NCBI GenBank assembly: GCA_020636275.1
Contig: JACJYD010000001.1
Span: forward strand, 1,998,001-2,062,000
Direction: 5' to 3'
Source of the DNA: Lewinellaceae bacterium
GTDB taxonomy: Bacteria > Bacteroidota > Bacteroidia > Chitinophagales > Saprospiraceae
DNA length: 64,000 nucleotides
The translations under genes and the position numbers were made by a program. How positions within the stretch are numbered: position 1 is the stretch's first letter; each line of letters begins with the position of its first letter. The notes below the pieces were generated by a model, which was not told where the DNA came from, searched no databases, and worked only from the letters and a program-made list of their open reading frames with translations. This document shows, one piece after another, positions 33,911 through 42,670 of the stretch.

Positions 33911-35891
33911 TCGTAAAGGTCGTCCGGCGGTTGGTTTGGTGTTGAGCTTCCGTGCAATCGGAGCAGATGCAATCAACCGCCGGAAATTCTTCCCCATATC
34001 CTGTAGCCTGGAGCCGGTCGGGCGAAATGCCCTTGGCGATCAGGTATTCCACAGCCGATTGAGCCCGTCGCTGGGATAGTTCCTGGTTGTACCGCGCGGT
34101 GCCGCGGCAGTCGGTATGCGAGCCGAGGCGGATGCGGATCTCGGGATTCAATTCGAGGTCTTTGGCAAGCCGGTTGAGCGTGGGTTCGGCATCGGGCCGG
34201 ATCTCCCAGCGGTCGAAATCGTAGTAGATATTTTCCAGGATAATTTCGGTATCGACGTATTTCTGATCGAGCACGATCTCCAGTTCGTAGCGCTGAACCG
34301 GCTTGGTGGGATCCATACCCAGACCGGCCGATGAAAAGGAGGCTTCCTTATTCCAGTACCCATCCTTGCTCGCCAGGAACCGGTAGGTGGCGTTTTCGCG
34401 GATCTCCAGGCTGAGCAGCCCGTCTTCGCCCACTTCCTTGGTGAGGGTCTTCCCGTTGTCGCTGTACTGGACCACGGCGCCCTTCAGGGGTTTGCGCCCG
34501 AGCAGGGTGGAGTTGGGATTGCCGGGTTCCTGGAATATCTTTTCGAGCACGTAAACATCCAGGAACAGTTGGTACACCACCGGCTCAGCCGGCTTTACGG
34601 GGGGAGGTGTCACCGTTTTTCGCTTTTCAGCCAGGTAGATGTCATCGCTTCCCAGGCCGCCGTCGCGGTTGGAGCTGAAATAGGCCCGGAGCTGGATGTC
34701 CTGGTCCGGGGTCCGGTCTGCAATGCAGAACCCGAAATCATCCGCGCCGGAGTTGATCGGAGGTTTGAGGTTGTAGGGCGAGGACCAGTTGCCGTTCGAC
34801 ATTTTGAAGATCTTGAAAATATCGAGACCGCCCATTCCCGGGTGGCCGTCGGATGCAAAATAGAGGGTGTCGCCGTCGAAATAGGGAAATTGTTCATTTC
34901 CGGGCGTGTTGATGGCCCTGCTCATCAGGTGGGGTTCGTCCCATCCGGCCGCTCCCCGTTCCACATAATACAGGTCGTATCCGCCCCAACCGTCGGGATC
35001 GTTGGAGGAGAAATACAGGGTCTGGCCGTCGGCAGAGAGGGCGGGGTGGCCATAGTTAATAAAATCCTTTACAAAGGGGAGGGGGAGGGGGTCGGTCCAG
35101 GCGCCGTCTTCCTGGTGGGTATAGAGGATCTTGCAGTATTGATCGCTCCGTTTTTCGGAGGTAAAACAGCGGGTGAAGAACAGCTCCTTCCCGTCGGTAC
35201 TGAATATGGCCGTGCCCTCATTGCGGTCGGTGTTGACGGGGGGCGTTTCCAGGGGAGTAACCACCTGGGTTTTCAGGTCGGCTACGAAGAGGTCGGAGAA
35301 ATTGGTTCCGGTCCAGTAATAGGTATCGTCCCCGGTGGCGCTGCTCCGGTCGGAGGTGAAGATCAGTTTATCCTTCCCGAAGGGAATGGGCGCATAATCG
35401 GCGTGGTTGCTGTTGAAATCGGCGGGCGAGACCGTAATCGTCCGGTCGGGGTCTTTGAGCCAGGCCTGGGCGATCTCACAAGCGGTGATCTCCTTTCGGT
35501 ACTCATACGGGCTGCCGATCTCGAGGCCCAGTTCTTTGAAGGAGTTCATAGCGGCGTCGTATTGTTGGTCCCGCTTGAGGGCGTAGGCGTATTCGCGAAG
35601 CGCATCCACCCCGTACTGGTTGTCGTAGGCGATGCCGTACCAGCGGATGCTTTGCGGGCTTTCGTGCATGGCCCGGTAGCTTTCCGCGATGAGAAAGGCC
35701 AGCTTTCCCCGCTCTACGCGGCTTTTTTCTTTGTTATATTCCTTTTCCAGCAAGGGTGCGGCCACGGCGTATTGTTTCCGTTCGAAAGCCAGGCGGCCGT
35801 CGCGGATCTTTTGGGCGGAGAGCAGGAAAGGGATCAGCGACAGGAGCAGGAAAGAGATCATTCGCATAGCAGAAGAAAGATTGTTATCCAT
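33900..35891 (-). CDS. OmpA-family protein with TPR, PD40 propeller and CRD domains (PorE-like)
   Basis: The 663-residue protein has a signal peptide (MRMISFLLLSLIPFLLSAQ; Met9 at 35867 is an equally possible start), TPR helices (about 30-135), a PD40/WD40-like beta-propeller (about 150-425; LIFTSDRSS, LFFTRCF, LYFSSNDPDGWGGYDLYY, LYFASDGHPGMGGLDIF, AYFSSNRDGGLGSDDIYL), a carboxypeptidase-regulatory-like domain (about 435-530) and a C-terminal OmpA peptidoglycan-binding domain with ENIYYDFDRWEIRPDA, GSHTDCRG and NRRTTF. This is the domain order of PorE, a T9SS component of Porphyromonas. Saprospiria have several paralogues, so orthology is not proven. Its 3' end overlaps the adhesin gene by 11 bp, a suggestive pairing. 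Confidence 0.85.
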   Translation of the reverse strand: MDNNLSSAMRMISFLLLSLIPFLLSAQKIRDGRLAFERKQYAVAAPLLEKEYNKEKSRVERGKLAFLIAESYRAMHESPQSIRWYGIAYDNQYGVDALREYAYALKRDQQYDAAMNSFKELGLEIGSPYEYRKEITACEIAQAWLKDPDRTITVSPADFNSNHADYAPIPFGKDKLIFTSDRSSATGDDTYYWTGTNFSDLFVADLKTQVVTPLETPPVNTDRNEGTAIFSTDGKELFFTRCFTSEKRSDQYCKILYTHQEDGAWTDPLPLPFVKDFINYGHPALSADGQTLYFSSNDPDGWGGYDLYYVERGAAGWDEPHLMSRAINTPGNEQFPYFDGDTLYFASDGHPGMGGLDIFKIFKMSNGNWSSPYNLKPPINSGADDFGFCIADRTPDQDIQLRAYFSSNRDGGLGSDDIYLAEKRKTVTPPPVKPAEPVVYQLFLDVYVLEKIFQEPGNPNSTLLGRKPLKGAVVQYSDNGKTLTKEVGEDGLLSLEIRENATYRFLASKDGYWNKEASFSSAGLGMDPTKPVQRYELEIVLDQKYVDTEIILENIYYDFDRWEIRPDAEPTLNRLAKDLELNPEIRIRLGSHTDCRGTARYNQELSQRRAQSAVEYLIAKGISPDRLQATGYGEEFPAVDCICSDCTEAQHQTNRRTTFTIIE

Positions 35892-35931
35892 CCCTTAAAC
35901 GCGGGTATGCGGGGCATTGTTGCTGAAGATA

Positions 35932-35968
35932 AAAAAAGGGAGAACGCATGAAGCATTCTCCCTTTTTT
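35932..35968 (-). terminator. Terminator of secDF
   Basis: GGGAGAACGC/GCATTCTCCC arms (one mismatch) with an A-run on the left and a T-run on the right, so it can act on both strands; on the minus strand it ends the secDF message just upstream of the PorE-like gene. Confidence 0.75.
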
Positions 35969-35988
35969 ATATGAACAGAAGGAACTCC

Positions 35989-38900
35989 TTAGTGCGCTTT
36001 GGCGGCTGCTTTGGAGAACCCTGCTTTTTTGGATTCCGATTTTTTGCGGGCGGTGAGCCCTTTACTCAAGTCGGCCATGATCGGGGTGGCCACGAAGATC
36101 GAGGAGTAGGTACCGATCGAGATCCCCACGAGGATGGCGAAGGCAAAGCCTTTGATGCTGCCACCGCCGAAGATGAAGAGTACGAACACCACGAAGAAGG
36201 TGGTCAGGGACGTGATCACGGTACGGCTCAGCGTGCTGTTGATGGCGGCGTTGAGCACCTCGTTTTTCGATTTCCCGGTATAGGCCGTGATGTATTCCCG
36301 GATCCGGTCGAATACGATCACCGTGTCGTTGATCGAATAACCGATCACCGTCAGGATAGCGGCGATGAAGGCCTGGTCGACCTCCAGCGAGAAGGGCAGG
36401 ATCCCGTGGAAGAGGGAGAAGGCCCCGAGCGTGATGAGGACGTCGTGGAACAAAGCGCCCACAGCGCCGGCGCTATACTGCCATTTCGAGAACCGGATAA
36501 AGATGTACAGGAAGATCAGCAACAAGGCGAAGAGCGCCGCATAGAAGGCGCTGACCTTGATGTCGTCGGCAACGGTCGGCCCGACCTTGGTCGAACTGGT
36601 AATGTGGGTGACGCCCTCCGAATCGGTCTTCTGGAATTTTTCGAGATCCAGGCTTCCGCCGGAGATCGTTTGAAGGCCTTCGAACAATTTGGCGACCACT
36701 TTTTCGGCAGCTTCCGGGCTGCTGTCTTCGATGTTGTAGCTCGTCACTACGTTGTAGGTATTCCTCGTATCCACGGCTTTCACCACGGGGGTGGCCCCGA
36801 ATGCGGTGGTCAACGCTTCGCGGATGGCTTGCGGTTCTACATCCTGAACGAATTCGATGTTGTAGGAGTAACCGCCTTTGAAGTCTACGCCCAATTCGAA
36901 GCCTTTCACCATGAAGCTGATGATCCCGGCAAGGATCAGGGTGCCGGAGAAAATGTACGCAATCATGCGTTTGCCCATCCAGTCGACACTGACGTTAGCC
37001 AGGGCATTTTCGGTGAATTTGGTCCAGAAAGAGATCCCGCGGCCCTTGGAGGTCCACCAGTCGATCACCAGACGGCTGACGAGCACGGCGGTGAACAGGG
37101 AGGACAGGATACCGATGATCAGGACCACAGCGAAGCCTTTGATGGGGCCGAGACCGAAGTAGGCCAACACAATGGCGGTCAGCAGCGTGGTCACGTTGGC
37201 GTCGATGATGGCCGAATAGGAGTGGGAGAAACCGTCCGAAATGGCCATGGACAGCGATTTGCCCGCACGCAATTCTTCCCGGATCCGCTCGTAAATGATC
37301 ACGTTGGCGTCGACGGCCATACCGATGGTCAACACGATACCCGCGATACCCGGCAGGGTCAGTACCGTACCGATGGAAGCGAGCGAACCGAAGATGAAGA
37401 AAATATTGAGGAACAGAGCGATGATCGAGACGATACCGCCGCCTGCGTAATACAGCAACATGAAGGCCAGCACGATGAGAAAGCCGATGACCAGCGAGGT
37501 CACCGAGCGGTTGATGTTGTCGGCGCCGAGGGAAGGCCCGACGAGGCTTTCCTGGATGATGACCGTACGGGCCGGCAATTTACCGATCTGGAGAATGCTG
37601 GCGAGGTCCTTGGCTTCCTGTGCCGTAAAGCTACCCGTGATGGACGAGTTGCCGTTGAGGATGGGGTTGATAACCCGGGGCGCGGAAGCGACTTCGTCGT
37701 CGAGCACGATGGCGATCTCGCGGTTGTTGTCCTGGGCGGCTTTTTGGGTCATCTGACCCCAGGTGCGCGCTCCGGACTGGTTCATCCGCAGCGATACCTG
37801 CATCTCGCCGGTTTGCGGGTCGGGTTGAGCCATGGCGTTAACCACTTCGTCCCCTTCCAGGGGCGCCTGGTTCTTGCCGCCGGGCATTTTGACGGCGAAC
37901 AACTCGTAGCGGTTGGTCATTTCCTTGGTTTCCGGATCCTTGATCGGATTGCGCGACCAAAGGAATTTCAGGTCGGGCGGAAACAAGGCTTTGATATCTT
38001 CGCGATTCAGGTAGTCCGAAATCGTTTTGGTCTTGTTCTTTTCAGCCGTACCCATGACGGCATAGCCGTATGCGCCGGTCTGGTTGAGCTCAAAAATGTC
38101 GAACAAGGGGCCGCTCTGGCCGAAGGTCTGGTTGTCGAGCACTTCAACCGAATCGGTCGAGAACTTGGTGCTGTCGATATTCCCCAGGGAGTCGACGGCA
38201 TAGGTGGTATCGATTCGGAAGGTCGTAGTGGTTTCTTCAGCTTCGGAAGTGCCTTTTTCCCGGGCCAGCTTTTCGTTGGCCTGGATAAACCCTTCTGCGA
38301 TACGGCCGTCGATGATGCGGTAACAATCCCAGAATTCGAGCTTGGCAGCTGCCTGCAGGAAGGTCCGGGCGCGTTCCGGGTTGTCGATACCCGGCAATTC
38401 GACCAGGATCAGGTCGCGGGCGGCATCCAGCGTGACGTTGGGCTGCGTAACGCCCAGCTTATCGATGCGTTGCTTCAGCAGGGAGAAGGTCCGGTCCACA
38501 GTCTGGTTGGCTTCTTCCCGGAGGATGCGGGCCATTTCCCCATCGGAGGTGTTGGCCGTGATCTTGTCCTTTATCGCTTCCGAGAACCGGAAGATAGTTG
38601 ACAGTTTCTTTCCCTCGGCGATAGAAGCCCAGGCATCGGTGAACAGCGTGATATAATCGCTTTGGGCATTTTCCAGATTGGCCGATGCAATATCAAGCGC
38701 CTTGACAAACGTCGGGTCTTCATTATTGGCGGAAAGCGCAACGAGGAACTCGCGCAGGTCGACCTGCAACAACACACTCATACCCCCCTTCAGGTCCAGA
38801 CCCAAGGCCAATTGCTGGTTTTTCAGGTCTTGATAGGTATATTTCTTGAGCAGCGGGATGTTTAATACGACTTCCGAAGAAACGGAGTCGAGATAAGCTG

Positions 38901-39078
38901 CTTTTGCCATTTTATACGCATCGTGTTGTTCTGCTTCCGGAACAGTTGATGCCACCGTTTTGGCATAATTCTCCGCTTTTCTTTCTACACCACGCGTGGG
39001 CAGCAAAAACAGGTACTGCACCGCGCAAACAATCGTGATCACGATGAGAAAGAATCTTACAATTCCCTTCCCTTGCAT
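35989..39078 (-). CDS. secDF: Fused protein translocase subunit SecDF
   Basis: SecDF uses the proton motive force to pull proteins out of the Sec channel on the periplasmic side. The 1,029-residue protein joins SecD (about 1-640) and SecF (about 680-1010), with about 12 membrane helices and two large periplasmic domains. Motifs seen: LALGLDLKGGMSVLLQVD, the SecD end GIAGIVLTIGMAVDANVIIYERIREEL, the SecF FELGVDFKGGYSYNIEF and the second GYSINDTVIVFDRIREY. The frame is open to 39150, but a minus-strand -7 box at 39148-39155 lies at that point, so the ATG at 39078 is the supported start. Fused SecDF is usual in Bacteroidota. It lies next to T9SS genes, whose cargo must pass Sec first. Confidence 0.96.
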   Translation of the reverse strand: MQGKGIVRFFLIVITIVCAVQYLFLLPTRGVERKAENYAKTVASTVPEAEQHDAYKMAKAAYLDSVSSEVVLNIPLLKKYTYQDLKNQQLALGLDLKGGMSVLLQVDLREFLVALSANNEDPTFVKALDIASANLENAQSDYITLFTDAWASIAEGKKLSTIFRFSEAIKDKITANTSDGEMARILREEANQTVDRTFSLLKQRIDKLGVTQPNVTLDAARDLILVELPGIDNPERARTFLQAAAKLEFWDCYRIIDGRIAEGFIQANEKLAREKGTSEAEETTTTFRIDTTYAVDSLGNIDSTKFSTDSVEVLDNQTFGQSGPLFDIFELNQTGAYGYAVMGTAEKNKTKTISDYLNREDIKALFPPDLKFLWSRNPIKDPETKEMTNRYELFAVKMPGGKNQAPLEGDEVVNAMAQPDPQTGEMQVSLRMNQSGARTWGQMTQKAAQDNNREIAIVLDDEVASAPRVINPILNGNSSITGSFTAQEAKDLASILQIGKLPARTVIIQESLVGPSLGADNINRSVTSLVIGFLIVLAFMLLYYAGGGIVSIIALFLNIFFIFGSLASIGTVLTLPGIAGIVLTIGMAVDANVIIYERIREELRAGKSLSMAISDGFSHSYSAIIDANVTTLLTAIVLAYFGLGPIKGFAVVLIIGILSSLFTAVLVSRLVIDWWTSKGRGISFWTKFTENALANVSVDWMGKRMIAYIFSGTLILAGIISFMVKGFELGVDFKGGYSYNIEFVQDVEPQAIREALTTAFGATPVVKAVDTRNTYNVVTSYNIEDSSPEAAEKVVAKLFEGLQTISGGSLDLEKFQKTDSEGVTHITSSTKVGPTVADDIKVSAFYAALFALLLIFLYIFIRFSKWQYSAGAVGALFHDVLITLGAFSLFHGILPFSLEVDQAFIAAILTVIGYSINDTVIVFDRIREYITAYTGKSKNEVLNAAINSTLSRTVITSLTTFFVVFVLFIFGGGSIKGFAFAILVGISIGTYSSIFVATPIMADLSKGLTARKKSESKKAGFSKAAAKAH

Positions 39079-39147
39079 GGGTTCATTTTTTTGGTTACCT
39101 AAATTTCTTAATTGTATGGAAGAGAACACCCTCCCGAAAAAACTCCG

Positions 39148-39155
39148 CAAATATA
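39148..39155 (-). promoter_or_regulatory. -7 box TATATTTG for secDF
   Basis: Exact consensus on the minus strand, 70 bp before the chosen ATG at 39078. It rules out the in-frame start at 39150. Confidence 0.65.
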
Positions 39156-39295
39156 CGGGGTTTTATAAAACTTTTGGGTTTTTTGTTCCCTTTCCTCCTT
39201 TTCTCCGTCTAAAGTGCGAAAGTCGTGAACTTTTTTTACTTTTCACGTTGAAATACCCGAACTGTAATATCATTTCTCACTAAAAAACCATTGTC

Positions 39296-39796
39296 ATGGG
39301 ATTATTCTCTTTCCTGAAAAATGCCGGCGCGAATTTGTTCAAAGGGGCCAAGCCCGCAGCGCCGAGCACTCCTTCCACCTCTTCGACCCCGGATCTGGCC
39401 GCCCAAATCGCCCTCAAGAACCAAAAGATCCAGTTGCTCCGCCAATTGGTGGAAAGCTTTGGCTTTGACGTTAAAGACCTTATTCTGGAACTGAACGACG
39501 ATACCGTTATCGTCAACGGAAAAGTGGCTTCCCAGGAACAACGCGAAAAAGTGGTCCTCGTGCTGGGGAACGTGGACGGCATCGCAACCGTCGACGACCG
39601 GCTGGAGGTGATCGAACCGGCCCCTGAAGCCGTTTTTTATGAAGTAAAAAAAGGGGATACGCTTTCCAAGATCGCCAAGGCCCACTACGGCAACGCCATG
39701 AAATACCCGGTGATCTTCGAGGCCAACAAGCCGATGCTGAAAGATCCCGACCTGATCTATCCGGGCCAGGTTCTGCGCATTCCCCCGCTGGATTGA
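39296..39796 (+). CDS. kbp: BON-LysM protein, Kbp/YgaU homologue
   Basis: The 166-residue protein closely follows E. coli Kbp (YgaU), a small cytosolic potassium-binding protein: start MGLFSFLKNAGANLF, a BON domain (about 45-105; IVNGKVASQEQREKVVLVLGNVDGIATVDD) and a LysM domain (about 112-163; YEVKKGDTLSKIAKAHYGNAMKYPVIFEANKPMLKDPDLIYPGQ in form) ending RIPPLD. A Pro/Ser/Thr linker of about 15 residues is inserted after the first helix. No signal peptide is present, which agrees with a cytosolic site despite the LysM. It is divergent from secDF across a 217-bp gap and ends in a strong terminator. Confidence 0.88.
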   Translation: MGLFSFLKNAGANLFKGAKPAAPSTPSTSSTPDLAAQIALKNQKIQLLRQLVESFGFDVKDLILELNDDTVIVNGKVASQEQREKVVLVLGNVDGIATVDDRLEVIEPAPEAVFYEVKKGDTLSKIAKAHYGNAMKYPVIFEANKPMLKDPDLIYPGQVLRIPPLD

Positions 39797-39819
39797 GCCG
39801 GTTTTAACAACCTGCCGGA

Positions 39820-39860
39820 GAAGGTTGGCCTGCATTTCGCGGGCCAACCTTCTTTTTTTT
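39820..39860 (+). terminator. Rho-independent terminator of kbp
   Basis: GAAGGTTGGCC (39820-39830) pairs with GGCCAACCTTC (39842-39852), loop 11 bases, followed by eight T. It abuts the next promoter box by 2 bp. Confidence 0.9.
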
Positions 39861-39862
39861 CG

Positions 39863-39870
39863 TAAATTTG
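39863..39870 (+). promoter_or_regulatory. -7 box TAAATTTG at the head of the gld operon
   Basis: Exact consensus match, 25 bp before the ATG at 39896 and 2 bp after the kbp terminator T-tract. Confidence 0.65.
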
Positions 39871-39895
39871 TTCCAGCGTTTTGGACAGGAAACAT

Positions 39896-41023
39896 ATGAT
39901 CTGGAACTACACGGGATTGCTCATCGCTTTGGTTTTATCTACTCCTTTGCTCGGCCAGGAAGAAACCGCCCTGCGCGAACTTTACGATGCGGGGCACTGC
40001 GATCAATTCGTTCAGCAGGTGCAGAGCCAGTCCAGCGACAGCCTTTCGGCACAGGTCTGCTTCCTGAGCGGCATGTGCCTCATGCAGCAGGCCGAATACC
40101 AGATGGCTTTGGGATACCTCGACCAGGCGGTCAGGAAAGACCACGACCTGGCTATGGCCTATTTTGTGAAGGCCGAAGTGCTGGTGCAACTCAACCGCCT
40201 GAGCGATGCGCTGGTACAATACGAAAATGCCATTTACCTGCAGCCTGAAGTGCCCGATTTTCAGGTGGGAAAAGGCTATGTGTTGCTACAGGCTGGCCGC
40301 TATCCCGAAGCGATTTTCGCCTTTCAGCAGGCCCTGTCCTATCCCAAATGCCCGGAAAAAGCCTATGTCCTGCTGGGCAGGGCCTTTCAGGAAAATAAGC
40401 AGATGGATTTGGCGTTAAGCACCTGGAAGGATGCCCTGGACAAAATGGACGCCCGGGGAAGCAGCTTCCGGGAATGCCTTTACCGGCTGGGGCAAGCGGA
40501 ATATTTGCTGGAGAACTATCCGGATGCCGAAGCGATCTACCAACGGCTGCTCGCCTCCAACCCGGACGATTATCAGGGGGTGAGCAAACTGATCCAGGTC
40601 TATTTTGCCGGCGGTGAATACGAAAAGGGGAACGCGCTGAAAATGGAACTGTACGGAGCTTACAATCGGCGGCAGCTGCCGGCCGAAATGGTGGAAAAAG
40701 GCTTTTGTTTCGACCAGTTCGATTGGGACGGAAAGCGCATCTATGCCTACGAACGGTTTGAAGAACCGCCGGGCTACGGCCCCAAACATCAGTTTCTGGT
40801 GACCGACGAACGAAACCAGGTGCTCGAAACCGTCCAAACCGAACTCGCTCCGGAAGCCGCGCTCACGGGGAAAAAATACATCCTGGGCAAAGTGGAAGGA
40901 ACCCGGCACCTCCTCTTCGACGGGGAAGCCTTCGACGATAACTTTGATTACGACGTATTGAAAAAAGCGGTGGTGCGCATCTTGCGGGGAAAAGAAAAAC
41001 CCTGTCGGATCGTCGATCCATGA
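39896..41023 (+). CDS. Exported TPR protein at the head of the gld cluster
   Basis: The 375-residue protein starts at ATG 39896 with a signal peptide (MIWNYTGLLIALVLSTPLLGQ); a TTG at 39881 is in frame but less likely. Residues about 25-235 contain five or six TPR units (CFLSGMCLMQQAEYQMALGYLDQAV, YFVKAEVLVQLNRLSDALVQYENAI, YVLLGRAFQENKQMDLALSTW), followed by a non-repeat C-terminal domain of about 110 residues (KGFCFDQFDWDGKRIYAYERFEE) that I do not recognise. It is 30 bp upstream of gldA with no terminator between, so it probably belongs to the same operon. A periplasmic scaffold role is inferred from TPRs and context only. Confidence 0.72.
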   Translation: MIWNYTGLLIALVLSTPLLGQEETALRELYDAGHCDQFVQQVQSQSSDSLSAQVCFLSGMCLMQQAEYQMALGYLDQAVRKDHDLAMAYFVKAEVLVQLNRLSDALVQYENAIYLQPEVPDFQVGKGYVLLQAGRYPEAIFAFQQALSYPKCPEKAYVLLGRAFQENKQMDLALSTWKDALDKMDARGSSFRECLYRLGQAEYLLENYPDAEAIYQRLLASNPDDYQGVSKLIQVYFAGGEYEKGNALKMELYGAYNRRQLPAEMVEKGFCFDQFDWDGKRIYAYERFEEPPGYGPKHQFLVTDERNQVLETVQTELAPEAALTGKKYILGKVEGTRHLLFDGEAFDDNFDYDVLKKAVVRILRGKEKPCRIVDP

Positions 41024-41053
41024 CATTTTGAATATAACCATTATATCGATTCT

Positions 41054-41977
41054 ATGTCTGTAGAGGTTCTTGGCCTAACCAAGGTTTTCGGCGAACAGCA
41101 CGCCGTAGAAAACGCCAGTTTCCAGGTGAAGAAGGGGGAGATCCTGGGTTTCCTGGGACCCAACGGGGCCGGAAAAAGCACCACGATGAAGATCATAACC
41201 TGTTTCATCCCGCCCACCGAGGGTACGGTGAAGGTCTGTGGCTTTGATGTGGAAAAGGATTCCATGGAAGTGCGCCGCCGGATCGGCTACCTGCCCGAGA
41301 ACAATCCGCTCTACCGGGATATGTACGTGGTGGAATACCTGAATTTTGTAGCGAGACTGCACGGCGTATCCAACCGCTCCCAACGGGTTGCGGAAATGAT
41401 CGAACGCACCGGCCTGACCCTCGAAAGGAAAAAACTGATCGGCGCCCTGTCGAAGGGCTACCGCCAACGCGTCGGCCTGGCCCAGGCTATGTTGCACGAC
41501 CCGGAGGTGCTTATCCTCGACGAACCGACATCCGGGCTCGATCCCAACCAGCTGGCCGAGATCCGGAACCTGATCCGGCAACTGGGGCAGGAGAAAACCG
41601 TGATCTTTTCCACGCATATCATGCAGGAAGTGCAGGCCCTTTGCAACCGGGTGGTGATCATCAACCGGGGCAAGATCGTTGCCGACGACCCCATCGAACA
41701 ATTGTCGGACCGGGTCGGCGGACGGATCTACCTCACCCTCGAACTGGGGGAGGCCGTGACGGAAGCTCAATTGCGAAAATTGCCCCACCTGCTCAATGTG
41801 GAATCCCTGGGGGGCAATAAGTGGAAACTCACCACCGACGCCAAAAACGACGTCCGGCCCGATATCTCCAGAATGGTGGCTGAACAAAAATGGACCCTGC
41901 TGGAAATGCACCGCGAAATGGCCAGCGTGGAAAGTATCTTCCAGGAGCTGACCCGCACCAAAACCGATGGCCAATGA
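41054..41977 (+). CDS. gldA: Gliding motility ABC transporter ATPase GldA
   Basis: GldA is the ATP-binding subunit of the GldAFG transporter linked to gliding in Flavobacterium. The 307-residue protein has Walker A GPNGAGKST near 36-44, the signature LSKGYRQRVGLAQAM near 134-148, Walker B VLILDEPTSGLDP near 152-164, and a His-switch IFSTHIMQEV, followed by the extra C-terminal domain typical of ABC-2-type exporters. Its stop overlaps the next ATG (ATGA), and gldF and gldG follow, so the whole module is one transcript. The transported substrate is unknown. Some gliding bacteria lack these genes, so they do not by themselves prove gliding. Confidence 0.92.
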   Translation: MSVEVLGLTKVFGEQHAVENASFQVKKGEILGFLGPNGAGKSTTMKIITCFIPPTEGTVKVCGFDVEKDSMEVRRRIGYLPENNPLYRDMYVVEYLNFVARLHGVSNRSQRVAEMIERTGLTLERKKLIGALSKGYRQRVGLAQAMLHDPEVLILDEPTSGLDPNQLAEIRNLIRQLGQEKTVIFSTHIMQEVQALCNRVVIINRGKIVADDPIEQLSDRVGGRIYLTLELGEAVTEAQLRKLPHLLNVESLGGNKWKLTTDAKNDVRPDISRMVAEQKWTLLEMHREMASVESIFQELTRTKTDGQ

Positions 41978-42642
41978 GACGCTGTTTTCTCCTGTGGATG
42001 GTCCTCGCCGCGGCCTCGCTGAATGCCCAACAAGACCTCGCGTTGGTGACCAAGAATTACCGCTTTCAGGATGGGATCTATCTTTCCTTCCATTCTTTCC
42101 AGACCGACAACCCCGACCTGAGGTGGGAAGAGGTGGAGGCCCGCTGGTATACCAATCCGCAAACCTTTGTCACCCAACTGGAAGGCCTTCGACTGAAGAA
42201 CGGGAAGCCCGGTCTCAGCCCCGACCAAATTTGGGGATTTTCCCTCCAGGGGATCCCCTATATCCGACTTTCGCGGGATTGGATTCAAAAAGAATTGGCT
42301 ACTTTTGCCCCGCTCCAGCTGAGGGGCAAGATCTGTTATTTTGAATTCGACCGGATCGATACGACCCAGGTGGTCATCACGGCTTACAACCCCTCCAACG
42401 GCCTTCCCTTCCGCCGGGGGGTGGTGGACAAGCAACAGGAGGTATCCTGTCCCAAGATCCTTCGGTTTGAAACCGGGGAAGTGGCTGATTTTAACCGCGA
42501 AAACCTGATCGCCTGGATTGCAGACGACCCGGAACTGGTCAAGGCAGTCCGGGTACTGACGGAAGAAGAAGCGAAGACGAAGTTGTTCAAATCGCTGCTC
42601 ATTTACGTGGATCGAAACGAGGTTTATATTAGTGGAAAGTGA
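41974..42642 (+). CDS. Unknown exported protein inside the gldA-gldF operon
   Basis: The 222-residue product begins at the ATG that overlaps the gldA stop by 4 bp; the frame upstream is only inside gldA. It has a signal peptide (MRRCFLLWMVLAAASLNAQ) and a mixed alpha/beta mature domain with aromatic segments (NYRFQDGIYLSFHSFQTDNPDLRWEEV in part, GFSLQGIPYIRLSRDW, GKICYFEFDRID) and a Lys/Glu-rich C-terminal helix (ELVKAVRVLTEEEAKTKLFKSLL). I recognise no family. Tight coupling to gldA and 28 bp to gldF suggest that it works with the transporter in the periplasm. Confidence 0.75.
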   Translation: MRRCFLLWMVLAAASLNAQQDLALVTKNYRFQDGIYLSFHSFQTDNPDLRWEEVEARWYTNPQTFVTQLEGLRLKNGKPGLSPDQIWGFSLQGIPYIRLSRDWIQKELATFAPLQLRGKICYFEFDRIDTTQVVITAYNPSNGLPFRRGVVDKQQEVSCPKILRFETGEVADFNRENLIAWIADDPELVKAVRVLTEEEAKTKLFKSLLIYVDRNEVYISGK

Positions 42643-42670
42643 AGAGAGTGGAGTGTGTAAAAGAATAGCT

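Noticed and set aside
35917..38601. About 890-codon open frame antisense to secDF
   Set aside because: Shadow of secDF codon bias; low-complexity Gly/Asp/His content and no homology that I recognise.
39079..39150. Longer N-terminus for SecDF
   Set aside because: A -7 box overlaps the upstream start, and the normal SecD start with its first membrane helix begins at 39078.
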